Shown here: positions 19,797 to 28,858 of the stretch, in pieces
Layout: the number at the start of each line of letters is the position of its first letter
Numbering within the stretch: position 1 is the first letter of the stretch
Assembly: GCA_013112555.1 (NCBI GenBank)
Contig: JABFGK010000001.1
Location: 1,338,581-1,402,580 of the forward strand
DNA: 64,000 bases
Direction of reading: 5' to 3'
Origin: Planctomycetota bacterium
Lineage (GTDB): Bacteria; Planctomycetota; Phycisphaerae; Phycisphaerales; UBA5793
The notes under the pieces: model-generated
What the model saw: only the letters and a program-made list of their open reading frames with translations
What the model was told of the DNA's origin: nothing
The model's database searches: none
Program-made: the position numbers and the translations under genes

Positions 19797-21206
19797 TTAC
19801 GCCTCGAGGGATTCCTCAATCTCACCGGGCACCGGTCGTCTGGTGACATGTCGCCTCGGTGCGGAGTTGGAAGCGGGAAGCTGAACGGTGAACGTCGTGC
19901 CTCGATCGACGGCACTCTCGGCGGTGATCAGGCCGCCGTGATCCTGCACCAGTTTGAAACTGATTGACAGGCCCAGCCCGGTGCCTTGACCGACCGGCTT
20001 GGTGGTAAAGAACGGCTCGAAAATACGGTCAAGGTTGTCGGGGGCAATGCCGCTGCCGTTGTCGCGAACCCGAATGAGATGCCATCCGTCATCGACCGAG
20101 GTTTCGAGTGTCAAGGTTGGGTCGGGGGTCTTGGACAGCGCGTCGAGCGCATTGATCACGAGATTAAGAATGATCTGGTTCAGGGCATGGGGCATGAGCC
20201 GAATTCGTCCCGGGTTCTCATGGAGCCGGCGCTCAACCTTGACGCCTTGGAGCCGACGATCGAATCGGACCATTCGAAGGGCCTGTTCCACGATCTCATT
20301 GATGGAACGCTCTTCCCATTGGCCTTCTTCCACATGGGCAAACTCGGTCATCTGCTTGACGATGATGTTCACGCGATCAACCTGTTCTCGGAGGGTTTTG
20401 ACCGAGTCGGGGCGGGGGGCTTCCGGGCGTCGCTGCATCAGTTGCAGGACGCTGTCCATGCAGGCCAGCGGGTTGGCGATTTCGTGGGCCACGCCGGCAG
20501 CCAGTTGACCCATGGCCACCATCTTCTCATGTTGGATCATGGCGCGCTGCTGGTCTTTGAGCCGCTTGGTCATGGCCCGGATGCGGCGGTTCTTTCGCAC
20601 GAGTCGCCGGTGCTGCTGCTGAAGGCCGTTTGTTATCTGGTTGGCCACGTACACGGTAAGTAGCAGCATGGCCGCCCACCCGAGGGCCATCGGCAACTCA
20701 TGCGCATCAAGCGGCCAATAGCCAAAGACAAGGAGGCCGGCAAAGAGCATCAGCATCGCAACGGTCGCACCGCTCCAGGCCATCATTCGCGGCAGCAGGA
20801 GACTGGCAAAGACCATATGAAAGACGTAGAAGCCCATCAGCGGGCTGTGCACGCCGTTGGTGAACATGGTCAGGAGCGTCAAGACAGTCAGGTCGAGCAG
20901 AATCTGGGCCCCGGCCATCCCCACGAGTGCCTTCTGCTGCTTTGGAGAGACGATTCGGCTTCGGTGAAGATGCCAGAACACGGCGTTGTACAGCCAGATG
21001 CCGACGCCGGCGAGCAACATGCGAAAGCCCGGCTCATACCACGTCAACCAGACCATGTTGACCGCACTGCCGGCGATGACGGCCGCACCGGCAAACCAGC
21101 GCAGCCGAATGAACCACCCGGTCTGCCTGAACAGCGGGCCGGGCTGAAAGTCGACGTCAGCCGCCGAGGCGAGTCCCTCATCGTGAGATGGTCGATCCTC
21201 AATCAC
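19797..21206 (-). CDS. Membrane sensor histidine kinase
   Basis: 469 residues with about six N-terminal membrane helices (residues about 30-195), a basic coiled linker, an H-box (HEKMVAMGQLAAGVAHEIAN) and a complete HATPase domain with N-box (NQIILNLVINALDAL), G1 (RDNGSGIA), F (FEPFFTTKP) and G2 (GTGLGLSIS). It should autophosphorylate on the H-box His. Its start overlaps the stop of the upstream HAMP-sensor gene by 4 bp, so the two are co-translated. No response regulator is in the window. It probably controls the neighbouring cytochrome genes (inference). Confidence 0.9.
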   Translation of the reverse strand: MIEDRPSHDEGLASAADVDFQPGPLFRQTGWFIRLRWFAGAAVIAGSAVNMVWLTWYEPGFRMLLAGVGIWLYNAVFWHLHRSRIVSPKQQKALVGMAGAQILLDLTVLTLLTMFTNGVHSPLMGFYVFHMVFASLLLPRMMAWSGATVAMLMLFAGLLVFGYWPLDAHELPMALGWAAMLLLTVYVANQITNGLQQQHRRLVRKNRRIRAMTKRLKDQQRAMIQHEKMVAMGQLAAGVAHEIANPLACMDSVLQLMQRRPEAPRPDSVKTLREQVDRVNIIVKQMTEFAHVEEGQWEERSINEIVEQALRMVRFDRRLQGVKVERRLHENPGRIRLMPHALNQIILNLVINALDALSKTPDPTLTLETSVDDGWHLIRVRDNGSGIAPDNLDRIFEPFFTTKPVGQGTGLGLSISFKLVQDHGGLITAESAVDRGTTFTVQLPASNSAPRRHVTRRPVPGEIEESLEA

Positions 21207-22279
21207 GAAGTGCCACCTTCAGCCGGCTGTGACTCGATGGACTTCTCCAGGTCCAGCATTTTTTCTCCCGTCACGTAGTCCGTCAGAACCACTCGGCGAA
21301 TGTGCTTGAGCGACTCGACCGTTCCCGTCATCCTTCGCAGACTTTCGCGTATTTGATGAAGATGCTTGTGCAGCGTGTCGTCCTGCCCACTGCGACGGTC
21401 CGCCAGCTGCAGTTGGAGTTCGATGATGGCGGCAGCATTATTCAGTTCATGGTTCAACGTGCGCGCCACTTGGTGGAGCATTTCGATCTTTCGAAGTTCG
21501 TTGTCCTGAAGTTGCTCGGCCAGATGGTTGTACGCCCGGGCCAGTTCATCAAACTCGTCGCGCTGGTCAAGTTCGACTCGGTGGTCAAACCGTTCCATCC
21601 CCAGTTCACGGCTGGCTGCTACGAGTTTCTCGACCGGCCTGAGCACGAGTCCCGTCATCCGCAGCAGCAGCATCACGCTCACATTGATGACCAGCAGCGA
21701 TGACAGCGTGACGCCGAAGACGATCCAGCGGAACTTGCGCGTCACCGCCAGTTGCTCGGAGCGTACATGCGACTGGGTGGTTTCGGCCAGTTCGAGCAGG
21801 TCGCTTCTCAGTAGAATCGAGATCGCGAGCACCCGCTGGTAATGGAAGGCCGCCAACTCTGCATCCCGGCTCGTGGCGAGCATGCCGAGTTGCTGCTTGA
21901 ATGTGGGATAGTGCTGACTGATCCGCCGGTACACGTCGGCGGCTTCACCGTCAGGCCAGGCAACGACGTAATGGGCACTCAGGGTTTCCAGTGCCTGCTC
22001 CGTGCGCTCGACGCTCTCGATGAGCCGATCCAAGTGGCGCGAGCCGCCCATCTGCAGCGTGTAGAGTTCGACCTCGGCCGCCGTCACCGAGGAGCTGAGT
22101 TCACCGACCGATTTCGTGATCTCGGCGGCGTCAACGGTCAGGTGGTCAAGATCACCAAGCACGCCCTGCAGCAGCCAGGTCGTGAGCACAGCGAGGCCGG
22201 CAAAGATAATGACCAATGAACTCAGCAGTAGCATCAACTTTCGCCGCAGCATGGCAGATGCTCCGTTATCCGTGGCCAC
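21203..22279 (-). CDS. HAMP-domain sensor with dimerisation/H-box region but no ATPase domain
   Basis: 358 residues: helix (about 12-35), periplasmic helical sensor region, second helix (WIVFGVTLSSLLVINVSVMLLL), HAMP (VLRPVEKLVAASRELG...EFDELARAYNHLAEQL) and an H-box-like segment (HQVARTLNHELNNAAAIIELQL). It ends about 75 residues later with no N, G1 or G2 box. It therefore cannot be a full kinase; it may be phosphorylated by, or dimerise with, the complete kinase encoded in the overlapping next gene. It lies 20 bp after the PhnD-like binding protein, making a three-gene sensory cassette. Confidence 0.8.
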   Translation of the reverse strand: MATDNGASAMLRRKLMLLLSSLVIIFAGLAVLTTWLLQGVLGDLDHLTVDAAEITKSVGELSSSVTAAEVELYTLQMGGSRHLDRLIESVERTEQALETLSAHYVVAWPDGEAADVYRRISQHYPTFKQQLGMLATSRDAELAAFHYQRVLAISILLRSDLLELAETTQSHVRSEQLAVTRKFRWIVFGVTLSSLLVINVSVMLLLRMTGLVLRPVEKLVAASRELGMERFDHRVELDQRDEFDELARAYNHLAEQLQDNELRKIEMLHQVARTLNHELNNAAAIIELQLQLADRRSGQDDTLHKHLHQIRESLRRMTGTVESLKHIRRVVLTDYVTGEKMLDLEKSIESQPAEGGTS

Positions 22280-22299
22280 TGACGGGCCGCGCGCGCGGC

Positions 22300-23304
22300 C
22301 TAGCCTCTGACGGCAGATCGCCGGGGTGCCGGCCCGGGAATCCCCGTCAAGACCCAGTCTGTACCGATCTGACCCACAAAGTCGTAGACCGGGCGATATT
22401 CACTCTCTGAGCACGGGATGAACCTCACGGCACCGAACGATGACAGCACCGTCGCGCCGCGCTCAAACTCACTCATCGTGGTCAGAGTCTCAAACAATCT
22501 GTTCGATACGGCGCTGTCCATCGAGGCACTGACGAGTAGCGCGTTGTTCGGCATCTTATCGCTGACGGCCAGGATGCGTATCGGCGAATCATCCGACTCA
22601 CGTGCTGCAAGCAGTGCATCAAGCCGGAGGTCTTTGGCAGCGCCCGCCTCGACCCGACCGCTGAGTACCTCCAGCAGGACATCATCATGGGTCCCGACCC
22701 AGCGGAACTGCGGCTCCCGGCCGGTCCCGATGCCAATGCCGGCCTGCCGGATCATGGCCAGTGGGAACAGGCAACCGGCGGTGGTTGCCTGGACGCCGGC
22801 AACCGTACGCCCGGCCAGCCCCTGGACCGAGGTGATCGGTGAATCGGTTGGGACGAACAATACGCCGCGGTACGTGCTCACATTGTTGGCCAGAACCGGA
22901 CGGGCAATCGGTTTGGCCCCATACCGGTCGATTGCCAACGCCGCCACGAGGGAGCCGAGAAAAGCGGCATCAATCGAGCCGTCCTCCAGATCGGCCAGCA
23001 CCGCCTGGTAGCTGATTGACGTCCGCAGTTGAACGCGGCATCCCAGACGCTCACCAAGATAATCGCCCAACACCTGGTATCGCTTGTGCTGGGCAAACAC
23101 GTCCCGTTCCGGAACGAGCCCGATCCGCAACGGCCGTGTTCGATCCCCATCTTCGGCCTGGTCCGGCCGACTGAGCACGTTGCCGAGCGAATTGGTCGTG
23201 CCAGACACGGACTCGATCTCCGGCAGCGGCTTGCTGATCAGGTACAGCAGGCTTGCCACAAAGACCACCATGCACACGATCAGTCCAAACCAGAAGAGTT
23301 TCAT
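22300..23304 (-). CDS. PhnD-type periplasmic substrate-binding protein
   Basis: 334 residues with one N-terminal anchor (LFWFGLIVCMVVFVASLLYLI). The PhnD/phosphonate-binding-like fold is indicated by IGLVPERDVFAQHKRYQVLGDYL, then DGSIDAAFLGS, YRGVLFVPTDSPI, LAGRTVAGV and GRVEAGAAKDLRLD. Such proteins bind phosphate-like oxyanions or related ligands. No ABC permease or ATPase is nearby; instead two sensor genes follow, so it probably acts as the periplasmic ligand receptor for the kinase pair rather than in transport (inference). The ligand is unknown. Confidence 0.8.
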   Translation of the reverse strand: MKLFWFGLIVCMVVFVASLLYLISKPLPEIESVSGTTNSLGNVLSRPDQAEDGDRTRPLRIGLVPERDVFAQHKRYQVLGDYLGERLGCRVQLRTSISYQAVLADLEDGSIDAAFLGSLVAALAIDRYGAKPIARPVLANNVSTYRGVLFVPTDSPITSVQGLAGRTVAGVQATTAGCLFPLAMIRQAGIGIGTGREPQFRWVGTHDDVLLEVLSGRVEAGAAKDLRLDALLAARESDDSPIRILAVSDKMPNNALLVSASMDSAVSNRLFETLTTMSEFERGATVLSSFGAVRFIPCSESEYRPVYDFVGQIGTDWVLTGIPGPAPRRSAVRG

Positions 23305-23511
23305 CCCCGGAAACCTCCGTCTCGTACCGCTGCTTTTTCATCCCAGGTGCAGCCAAATCGAACTCGCCTGCCGTCCCGGACGAATACTATCTCAATACAG
23401 GCCCGCCGGCGTGTTATCGGGTGAGACTCGTGTGCTTCCCGGATCAGCCGCTTCCTCTCAACCCAGAGATGTCATCGGTCGATGTGAGCAGACAATGAAA
23501 GTGCGACTTCG

Positions 23512-23886
23512 GTGATCCAGCCAACCACCCCCAAACAACGCAAGCAACTCGATCACGACTTGGCAATTCTCGTCAAGTTTGTTGATATCTACTGCAGGCG
23601 GAAGCACACGACCCGACAGCGGCAACCGTTCGAGTTCGGTTTGTGTGACATCAAGGAAATCTACGGCCGAGAGTTGCGACTGTGCCCGTCGTGCAAGAAA
23701 CTGCTCTGCCATGCGATCACGAAGCGGACCCATTGCCCGATGGACCCGAAACCGGCCTGCAAGCACTGTCCCGAGCACTGCTACCACCCGAAGTATCGGC
23801 AGCAGATACGCAAGGTGATGGCCTACTCCGGTCGCCATCTCGTGCTGACCGGGCGTCTGGACTACCTTCTGCACTTACTCTTCTGA
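23512..23886 (+). CDS. ygbA: YgbA-family protein (nitric/nitrous-oxide-responsive family)
   Basis: 124 residues from a GTG start. The pattern LCPSCKKLLCHAITKRTHCPMD followed by KPACKHCPEHCYHPKYRQQI and VMAYSGRHL is characteristic of the YgbA family, with about eight cysteines that could bind a metal or Fe-S cluster. In enterobacteria the gene is induced by nitric oxide; its biochemical role is not established. It stands alone on the plus strand, between the sensor cassette and the second cytochrome operon, hinting at nitrogen-oxide exposure here. Confidence 0.8.
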   Translation: MIQPTTPKQRKQLDHDLAILVKFVDIYCRRKHTTRQRQPFEFGLCDIKEIYGRELRLCPSCKKLLCHAITKRTHCPMDPKPACKHCPEHCYHPKYRQQIRKVMAYSGRHLVLTGRLDYLLHLLF

Positions 23887-23905
23887 CATCAGCCGACTGA
23901 TCGCG

Positions 23906-25582
23906 TCAGTTCCGGTAATCCTCGGGGTCATGATTCTCACCGTGGCACCGGAGGTAGCATTCACCGGCGAATCGGCCGTTGTCAATGAACTCGAGCCGCC
24001 CATAGCGCCGGTCCGGGGTCACGAGGCTTCGATCAAAGTTGATCAAGTGGCTGTTGCCGGTACTGGTGCCCTGGGCCGAGGAGATTCCATGCGCATCATG
24101 GCAGGCGGAGCAGGGGGAATCTTCGTCTCGGATGTGCTTGTCATGTTCCTCGAATGACTCATCGTTGAGGATGCTGGAGCGATCGTGGCACTTATAGCAC
24201 AAGGCGTAAGCCTGGGCACTCTCGTTCGTGTAGTCAGCGGTCTCGTAGTTGAGGATCAGATTCGGCTCCTGGTTGGATCCGTGGACCCCGTCAGGCCCGC
24301 TGCCGCCTCCCTTCGAACTGGTATCCGACCCGTGGCAGTCACTGCAATAGACCATGCTGTTGACCGTCCACCCGGGTTTGAGGCTCGGGACATCCGGGTT
24401 CCGCCCCGGGGCTTCGACGGGGTGATATGAGATGGCACCCGGGTCGAATTCGAGCCGGGTGTTGTTCTGCGTGATCATGCGCGAGACCCACGGGTCTGTG
24501 GCCGGGTTGTCGCTGTGACACTTGAAGCATACCTCGAACTCATAGGATGCCGTGTCGACCGGAGCACCGGAGGCATTGACGCCGTCGATGTCACCGAAAA
24601 CCGGGTGAACATCCGGCACGGAGGCGGTGCCGGTCTTCATGGTGTGTGGATTGTGGCAGTCGGTACACGCCGCCATGAACGGCTCCGGATCGGCAGGATC
24701 GACCTCCCGATCCGTATCATGCACGTTGATCTTGCTCATGTCATCCAGAATGTTCTGAGCCGGCGGGTGCGTGCCGTCGTGGCACCGCAGGCAGGTGCGA
24801 GACTGATTGACGCGGCGGAGGAGATACGGCCCGCTCTGCGATGAGTGGGAGGTGTGGCAGCCGGTGCAATCTGAGTGGCCGGCGACCGTCGTGCTATCGA
24901 TCTGATGGCACGAACGGCACAACTGCGAGTCAATCATCGAGAAGACGAGGAAATCCCCCAGCGCGTTGTTGTGCGGGTCGTGGCAGGTGGTGCACTGCAA
25001 CTCCTGGTTCCCGTCCAGTTTGATCTCAGGCGGCAACTGGGACGGTGGCTTGAGATTGGCGTCCTTCGAGACCAGGGCGTTGTCATACCGAAATGAGATC
25101 GGGTGATCATCAGACAGGTCGGTCCCGAGATTCGAGGGGCCGATCGGCATGGTGGTGACGCCGCCCATCATCGGAATCGGGATATCGCGCGAGACGACCT
25201 GCCCCAGGGCAATCGTCCCATCATGGCACGAGAGGCACATCTTGGAGGTGCCTGTCGGCTGATCGGGACTGGCATCCAATGCACGGCTCTGGTAGACCGT
25301 GTAGGCGTCGATCGGCATGTACCGATTCCAGAGTGGCTGAATCGGGGTCGCCTTGTGTGGCGTGTGGCAGAAGATGCAGATCTGACCTTCTGAGGCCGCC
25401 CGTACCGTCCCAGGACCGGACAAAGAGAGATTGTGCAGGCTGTCCACCACGCTTTCCTGCTGGGCGTAGCTCACTGCCAGTCCGGCCGGCAGCACGCAGG
25501 CAATGGCTGCCAGAGATCCCACCCCCAGGATCGCGCCGGCTCGAACGCGCGTCAACTTGCTCTCACGTGGTCCGTACATCAT
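23906..25582 (-). CDS. Multihaem c-type cytochrome (11 CxxCH plus CX3CH)
   Basis: 558-residue exported protein with a signal peptide (about 12-40, ending VSYAQ). Motifs: CIFCH, CLSCH, CTTCH, CRSCH, CTGCH, CLRCH, CTDCH, CFKCH, CSDCH, CYKCH, CSACH and a terminal CYLRCH. The N-terminal portion (ICIFCHTPHK...CLSCHDGTIALG...NLGTDLSDDHPISF) is related to the small cytochromes at 10087 and 31542, so it appears to be an extended version of that fold. Its start overlaps the stop of the NHL lipoprotein gene by 4 bp, so the products probably act together. Confidence 0.85.
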   Translation of the reverse strand: MMYGPRESKLTRVRAGAILGVGSLAAIACVLPAGLAVSYAQQESVVDSLHNLSLSGPGTVRAASEGQICIFCHTPHKATPIQPLWNRYMPIDAYTVYQSRALDASPDQPTGTSKMCLSCHDGTIALGQVVSRDIPIPMMGGVTTMPIGPSNLGTDLSDDHPISFRYDNALVSKDANLKPPSQLPPEIKLDGNQELQCTTCHDPHNNALGDFLVFSMIDSQLCRSCHQIDSTTVAGHSDCTGCHTSHSSQSGPYLLRRVNQSRTCLRCHDGTHPPAQNILDDMSKINVHDTDREVDPADPEPFMAACTDCHNPHTMKTGTASVPDVHPVFGDIDGVNASGAPVDTASYEFEVCFKCHSDNPATDPWVSRMITQNNTRLEFDPGAISYHPVEAPGRNPDVPSLKPGWTVNSMVYCSDCHGSDTSSKGGGSGPDGVHGSNQEPNLILNYETADYTNESAQAYALCYKCHDRSSILNDESFEEHDKHIRDEDSPCSACHDAHGISSAQGTSTGNSHLINFDRSLVTPDRRYGRLEFIDNGRFAGECYLRCHGENHDPEDYRN

Positions 25583-26682
25583 TGGAGTTCCTTCGATTCC
25601 TCGCTGTCCGATGGCTCCATCAAGGCTGGAGACACGTAATCAAACACCTGGATGCGTCGGTTATAACTATCGGCCACCCAGAGGCGGTCGTTTGCATCAA
25701 TGTAGAGGCCGGCCGGGAGCCAGAATTCGCCAGGCCCCTGGCCTTCATGCCCGAAAGAGAGCAGCAATCTGCCTGCCTCATCGAATACCTGAACAGCCTC
25801 GAAGTTCGCATCGACCACGTACAGGTGCCCTTCAGAGTCCACGGCCAGGCCTTTCGGGCGAGAAAAGTAGCCCGGCATGTCTCCGCGCCGACCGATCTGC
25901 AGATCCGGCGTGAAGTCAGGATGGAATCGCTGCACCCGACAATTCAACGAATCGCAGACATACAGACGCCCCCGCCCATCGAGAGCAATCCCCACCGGGC
26001 CGTTAAACTCGCCCAGGGCCTCCCCGCGCGACCCAATCCGGTGTACCAGGTCACCGTCCGGCGTCAGGACGACGACTTGATGGGCCTTGGAATCGGCCAC
26101 GTACAGATTGCCGGTCTCTGCATCGGACACCAGCCCGCACGGGCGAAGCAGGTGATCACGGCCGATCGAGCCGATGTACGCCCCTGAATCTGAGAATACC
26201 TGGATCACACTGTTGGCCGAATCCGAGACCAGCAGCCGCTGCCGGATCGGGTCATAGGCAAGCCCGACCGGGGTCAGCATGGGGATCGGGGAATCCTCCG
26301 GGGGGGACCATTGTTCGTACTGGCGCGTCATCAGATTGAAAACATGCACGATGGACAGGCTTGTGTCAACTACAAAAACACGATCGGCCCCATCGGTGCA
26401 GGCTGCCAGCGGCAGCGCCATCGTCTCCTCTTTCTGTTTGCCGAAGAGCGCTTCGCCGATCGATTCAGCAAAGCCACGGGGTCGCTTCAGGTCGCGTTCG
26501 GCAGCCAGTTGTCCCACATAGCGGATCCGAGCCTGCTCCGGTGCCGGGGGCCAGGTGATCGCTTCTTCGAGCGGCTCGAACACCGGGCCGGTCGGGGTGG
26601 CACACCCGGCCAGGGTGCCGATTACAAGCCCGAGCACCGCGGCCAGGCTCGTCCATTGGGTTCTTGCCGTCTTGGTCTTCAT
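25579..26682 (-). CDS. NHL-repeat propeller lipoprotein
   Basis: Start at 26682 (AAGGAAG just upstream). The first residues MKTKTARTQWTSLAAVLGLV, ending in TLAGC, are a lipoprotein signal. Six-bladed NHL/YVTN-type repeats follow, each with G.L.V.D..NHRIQVF-like wording (LYVADSKAHQVVVLTPDGD, LYVCDSLNCRVQRFHPD, LYVVDANFEAVQVFDEAGR, LWVADSYNRRIQVFD). 367 residues. NHL propellers are protein-binding scaffolds. Placed between a barrel-protein gene and a cytochrome gene, it may organise the haem complex on the membrane (inference). A second, similar lipoprotein is at 29868-31232. Confidence 0.8.
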   Translation of the reverse strand: MKTKTARTQWTSLAAVLGLVIGTLAGCATPTGPVFEPLEEAITWPPAPEQARIRYVGQLAAERDLKRPRGFAESIGEALFGKQKEETMALPLAACTDGADRVFVVDTSLSIVHVFNLMTRQYEQWSPPEDSPIPMLTPVGLAYDPIRQRLLVSDSANSVIQVFSDSGAYIGSIGRDHLLRPCGLVSDAETGNLYVADSKAHQVVVLTPDGDLVHRIGSRGEALGEFNGPVGIALDGRGRLYVCDSLNCRVQRFHPDFTPDLQIGRRGDMPGYFSRPKGLAVDSEGHLYVVDANFEAVQVFDEAGRLLLSFGHEGQGPGEFWLPAGLYIDANDRLWVADSYNRRIQVFDYVSPALMEPSDSEESKELQ

Positions 26683-26758
26683 TCCGGCTTCCTTGTGCTG
26701 TGTACCCGATGCAATCGACTGAGTGGGTCGTCGATCGCTGTGGACATGATCGGCGGAT

Positions 26759-28858
26759 TCAGAAGGTTCGTCGAACTCCAACGGCCAACACCTGGTTTCG
26801 ATTGGAACTCCGATCGCTGTCGAGATCGGCATTCCGAGCTTCCAGATAGATGTCGGTTTGTCGGTGACGCCATCGTAAATTCAGGTGCTGCTCGAATCCC
26901 TGGCTGTTGCCCCCGAGCCGATCGCGCTCGTTACGCCAGATCACGCGGACGGAGGCGGTCAACTTGGCTGACAATCGCTGCCTCAATTGCCCGGTCACGT
27001 ACATCAGATCAATATCATTGTTCGTGTCGGGGTAGTGCAGCATGTAGTACCGGCCGTCGAGCGACAACGATGAGCCGCCGCCGCCTCGTCGCACGTACCG
27101 TGCCTCAAAACGTTTTGCGTCAAACGGTGAGATATCACTGTCGAACTTCTCGTACTCCACCTCGAAGAAGAAGTCTTCCCAGCGATAGTCCACCCCGAGG
27201 ACGAGGTCGGTCGTGTCGTCGACGACGAATAGACTCGGGTTCGGCGAATCAATGTCGCGCTCAAACAGGCGAAACTGCGAGTACAGCCCGAGTCCCCTGA
27301 GCGCGCCTTCATCGAAGTCGTACCGTCCGGTCCAACTCAGGCCGTTGGACGTCAGTGTGTTGGCCGGCTCGGGCCCGATGGTGTAGTCGAGCAGCACGGA
27401 CTCGCCGTCGACGATGTCGCCGCCGATGATGCGCGAGAGTTCGACCCGGTCCGGGAACTCATCGACGAAGTAGTCGGCGCCTTCGATGTAGGTCTTGAAG
27501 CCGGCCAGGTCGGTGATGACAATGGACGATGCAATCAGATTCCGCCGAGTGAGAATGATCGGGAACGGATCCTGAAACGTTCGCTGCTCATCAAAGATGT
27601 CGAGATTCGAGCCCTGCTTCGTATTCTCTCGTTCGGAGAAACTGAGTGAGAGGGTCGAGTTCAGCAGGCCCTTGGGGACGATTTTTCGATAGTCAAACGT
27701 GAGATCGGCCGTGTACTCATCACTCCGGAAGCCTTCTCCGAATCCCTGGCGGGAGAAGCCGATCGTTCCCACGGTATTGAGGCTGTCGTACAACTGATGC
27801 CGGAATTGGGCTGTGCCCTGGCTCGTGGTCGTGGCGGAGGCCGATCGGTTCTGCTTTTCAAGCAGCATCGTGTATTGAGTCTTGAGCCATTCGGAGTGGG
27901 TGAGCAACAGATTCTGATCGAAGCGCATCCGACGCATCTCGGTTCGACCGGACCGATCCATCACATGCAATCTCGAGCGCAGACGGTGCGGAGGAAACTG
28001 ACTGAGAAGGTCGCCGAACTGCCAATTGTGAGTACCGGTGAAGTCATGGCGGGCAAACTTGTTGTCGGCGCGCACTTCTCCTGTTTCCTCTACGTTGTCA
28101 TACGTGTACTCGATCTGCACATCCTGTGCATGCGACATTCGAAAGTTACTTTGGAAATCAAACGTATCCTGTGTCAGGCCGTAATCAACGACGCCGCCCT
28201 GGTTCAACTGTTCCTGCTCACGATGAAAGACCTGAAACGTCGACGGGAAGACATCGTGGACGACGCGGAGTATGGCACCGTGCTCGGTGTTGACCGAATC
28301 GAGCGAGTCTGCGAACTGGCGATCAATGGTCGTCTGAAACCGTCGAGAGTAGACGGTGAACGGCAAGTCCGTTTCCTTGAAGATGATGGCGCTGGCATCA
28401 TACTGATTGTCAAAAGTGATGCTGCGCTCGTCGAGGCCGACGCTCTCGCTGTTGATGTCTTCATCTTCAAGACGGAGCCGGCCCAGGAGCGACAGGTCGA
28501 TGAAGTTCGGGTGCATGATGAAGGCTTGCGCTTCGAGTTCAAGGACCCCGAGCAGCGTGTCCTCAACATCGCGCGTCCTCGTCCCGTCCGACTCCCGCTG
28601 TTGATCAATTCGTCGTCGAGCCAGGAACTCGATGGCTGCATTGATCCGGGTCAACGAGAATGTTTCGAAGTGCCGCTCCTCCTGCTCAAAGACGAGTGGT
28701 CCCCCATCGTTGGCACTCTGTGTCATCTGGGCCTGGAGGGCCGGCGTCAGGCCGATCGATATGATCGCCGCCGTCAGCCAATCTGAACGGCCAAAGGCGG
28801 GCCTGGTGCGAGTGCACGAGACGCAGCGAGGATGCCAACTGATCCGTGAGTTCACCAT
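26759..28858 (-). CDS. Predicted outer-membrane beta-barrel protein (porin of a porin-cytochrome complex?)
   Basis: 699 residues with a signal peptide (about 25-44, LTAAIISIGLTPALQAQ), then long alternating-polarity strands rich in Tyr, Phe and Arg, and a barrel-type C-terminus ending in Phe (LAVGVRRTF). There are no haem motifs or globular enzymatic signatures. Its gene overlaps the upstream pentahaem lipoprotein gene by 7 bp and is followed by an NHL lipoprotein and a 12-haem cytochrome, the composition of porin-cytochrome conduits such as MtrB or OmbB systems. I see no sequence signature specific to MtrB, so homology is not claimed. The conduit role is inferred from context. Confidence 0.65.
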   Translation of the reverse strand: MVNSRISWHPRCVSCTRTRPAFGRSDWLTAAIISIGLTPALQAQMTQSANDGGPLVFEQEERHFETFSLTRINAAIEFLARRRIDQQRESDGTRTRDVEDTLLGVLELEAQAFIMHPNFIDLSLLGRLRLEDEDINSESVGLDERSITFDNQYDASAIIFKETDLPFTVYSRRFQTTIDRQFADSLDSVNTEHGAILRVVHDVFPSTFQVFHREQEQLNQGGVVDYGLTQDTFDFQSNFRMSHAQDVQIEYTYDNVEETGEVRADNKFARHDFTGTHNWQFGDLLSQFPPHRLRSRLHVMDRSGRTEMRRMRFDQNLLLTHSEWLKTQYTMLLEKQNRSASATTTSQGTAQFRHQLYDSLNTVGTIGFSRQGFGEGFRSDEYTADLTFDYRKIVPKGLLNSTLSLSFSERENTKQGSNLDIFDEQRTFQDPFPIILTRRNLIASSIVITDLAGFKTYIEGADYFVDEFPDRVELSRIIGGDIVDGESVLLDYTIGPEPANTLTSNGLSWTGRYDFDEGALRGLGLYSQFRLFERDIDSPNPSLFVVDDTTDLVLGVDYRWEDFFFEVEYEKFDSDISPFDAKRFEARYVRRGGGGSSLSLDGRYYMLHYPDTNNDIDLMYVTGQLRQRLSAKLTASVRVIWRNERDRLGGNSQGFEQHLNLRWRHRQTDIYLEARNADLDSDRSSNRNQVLAVGVRRTF

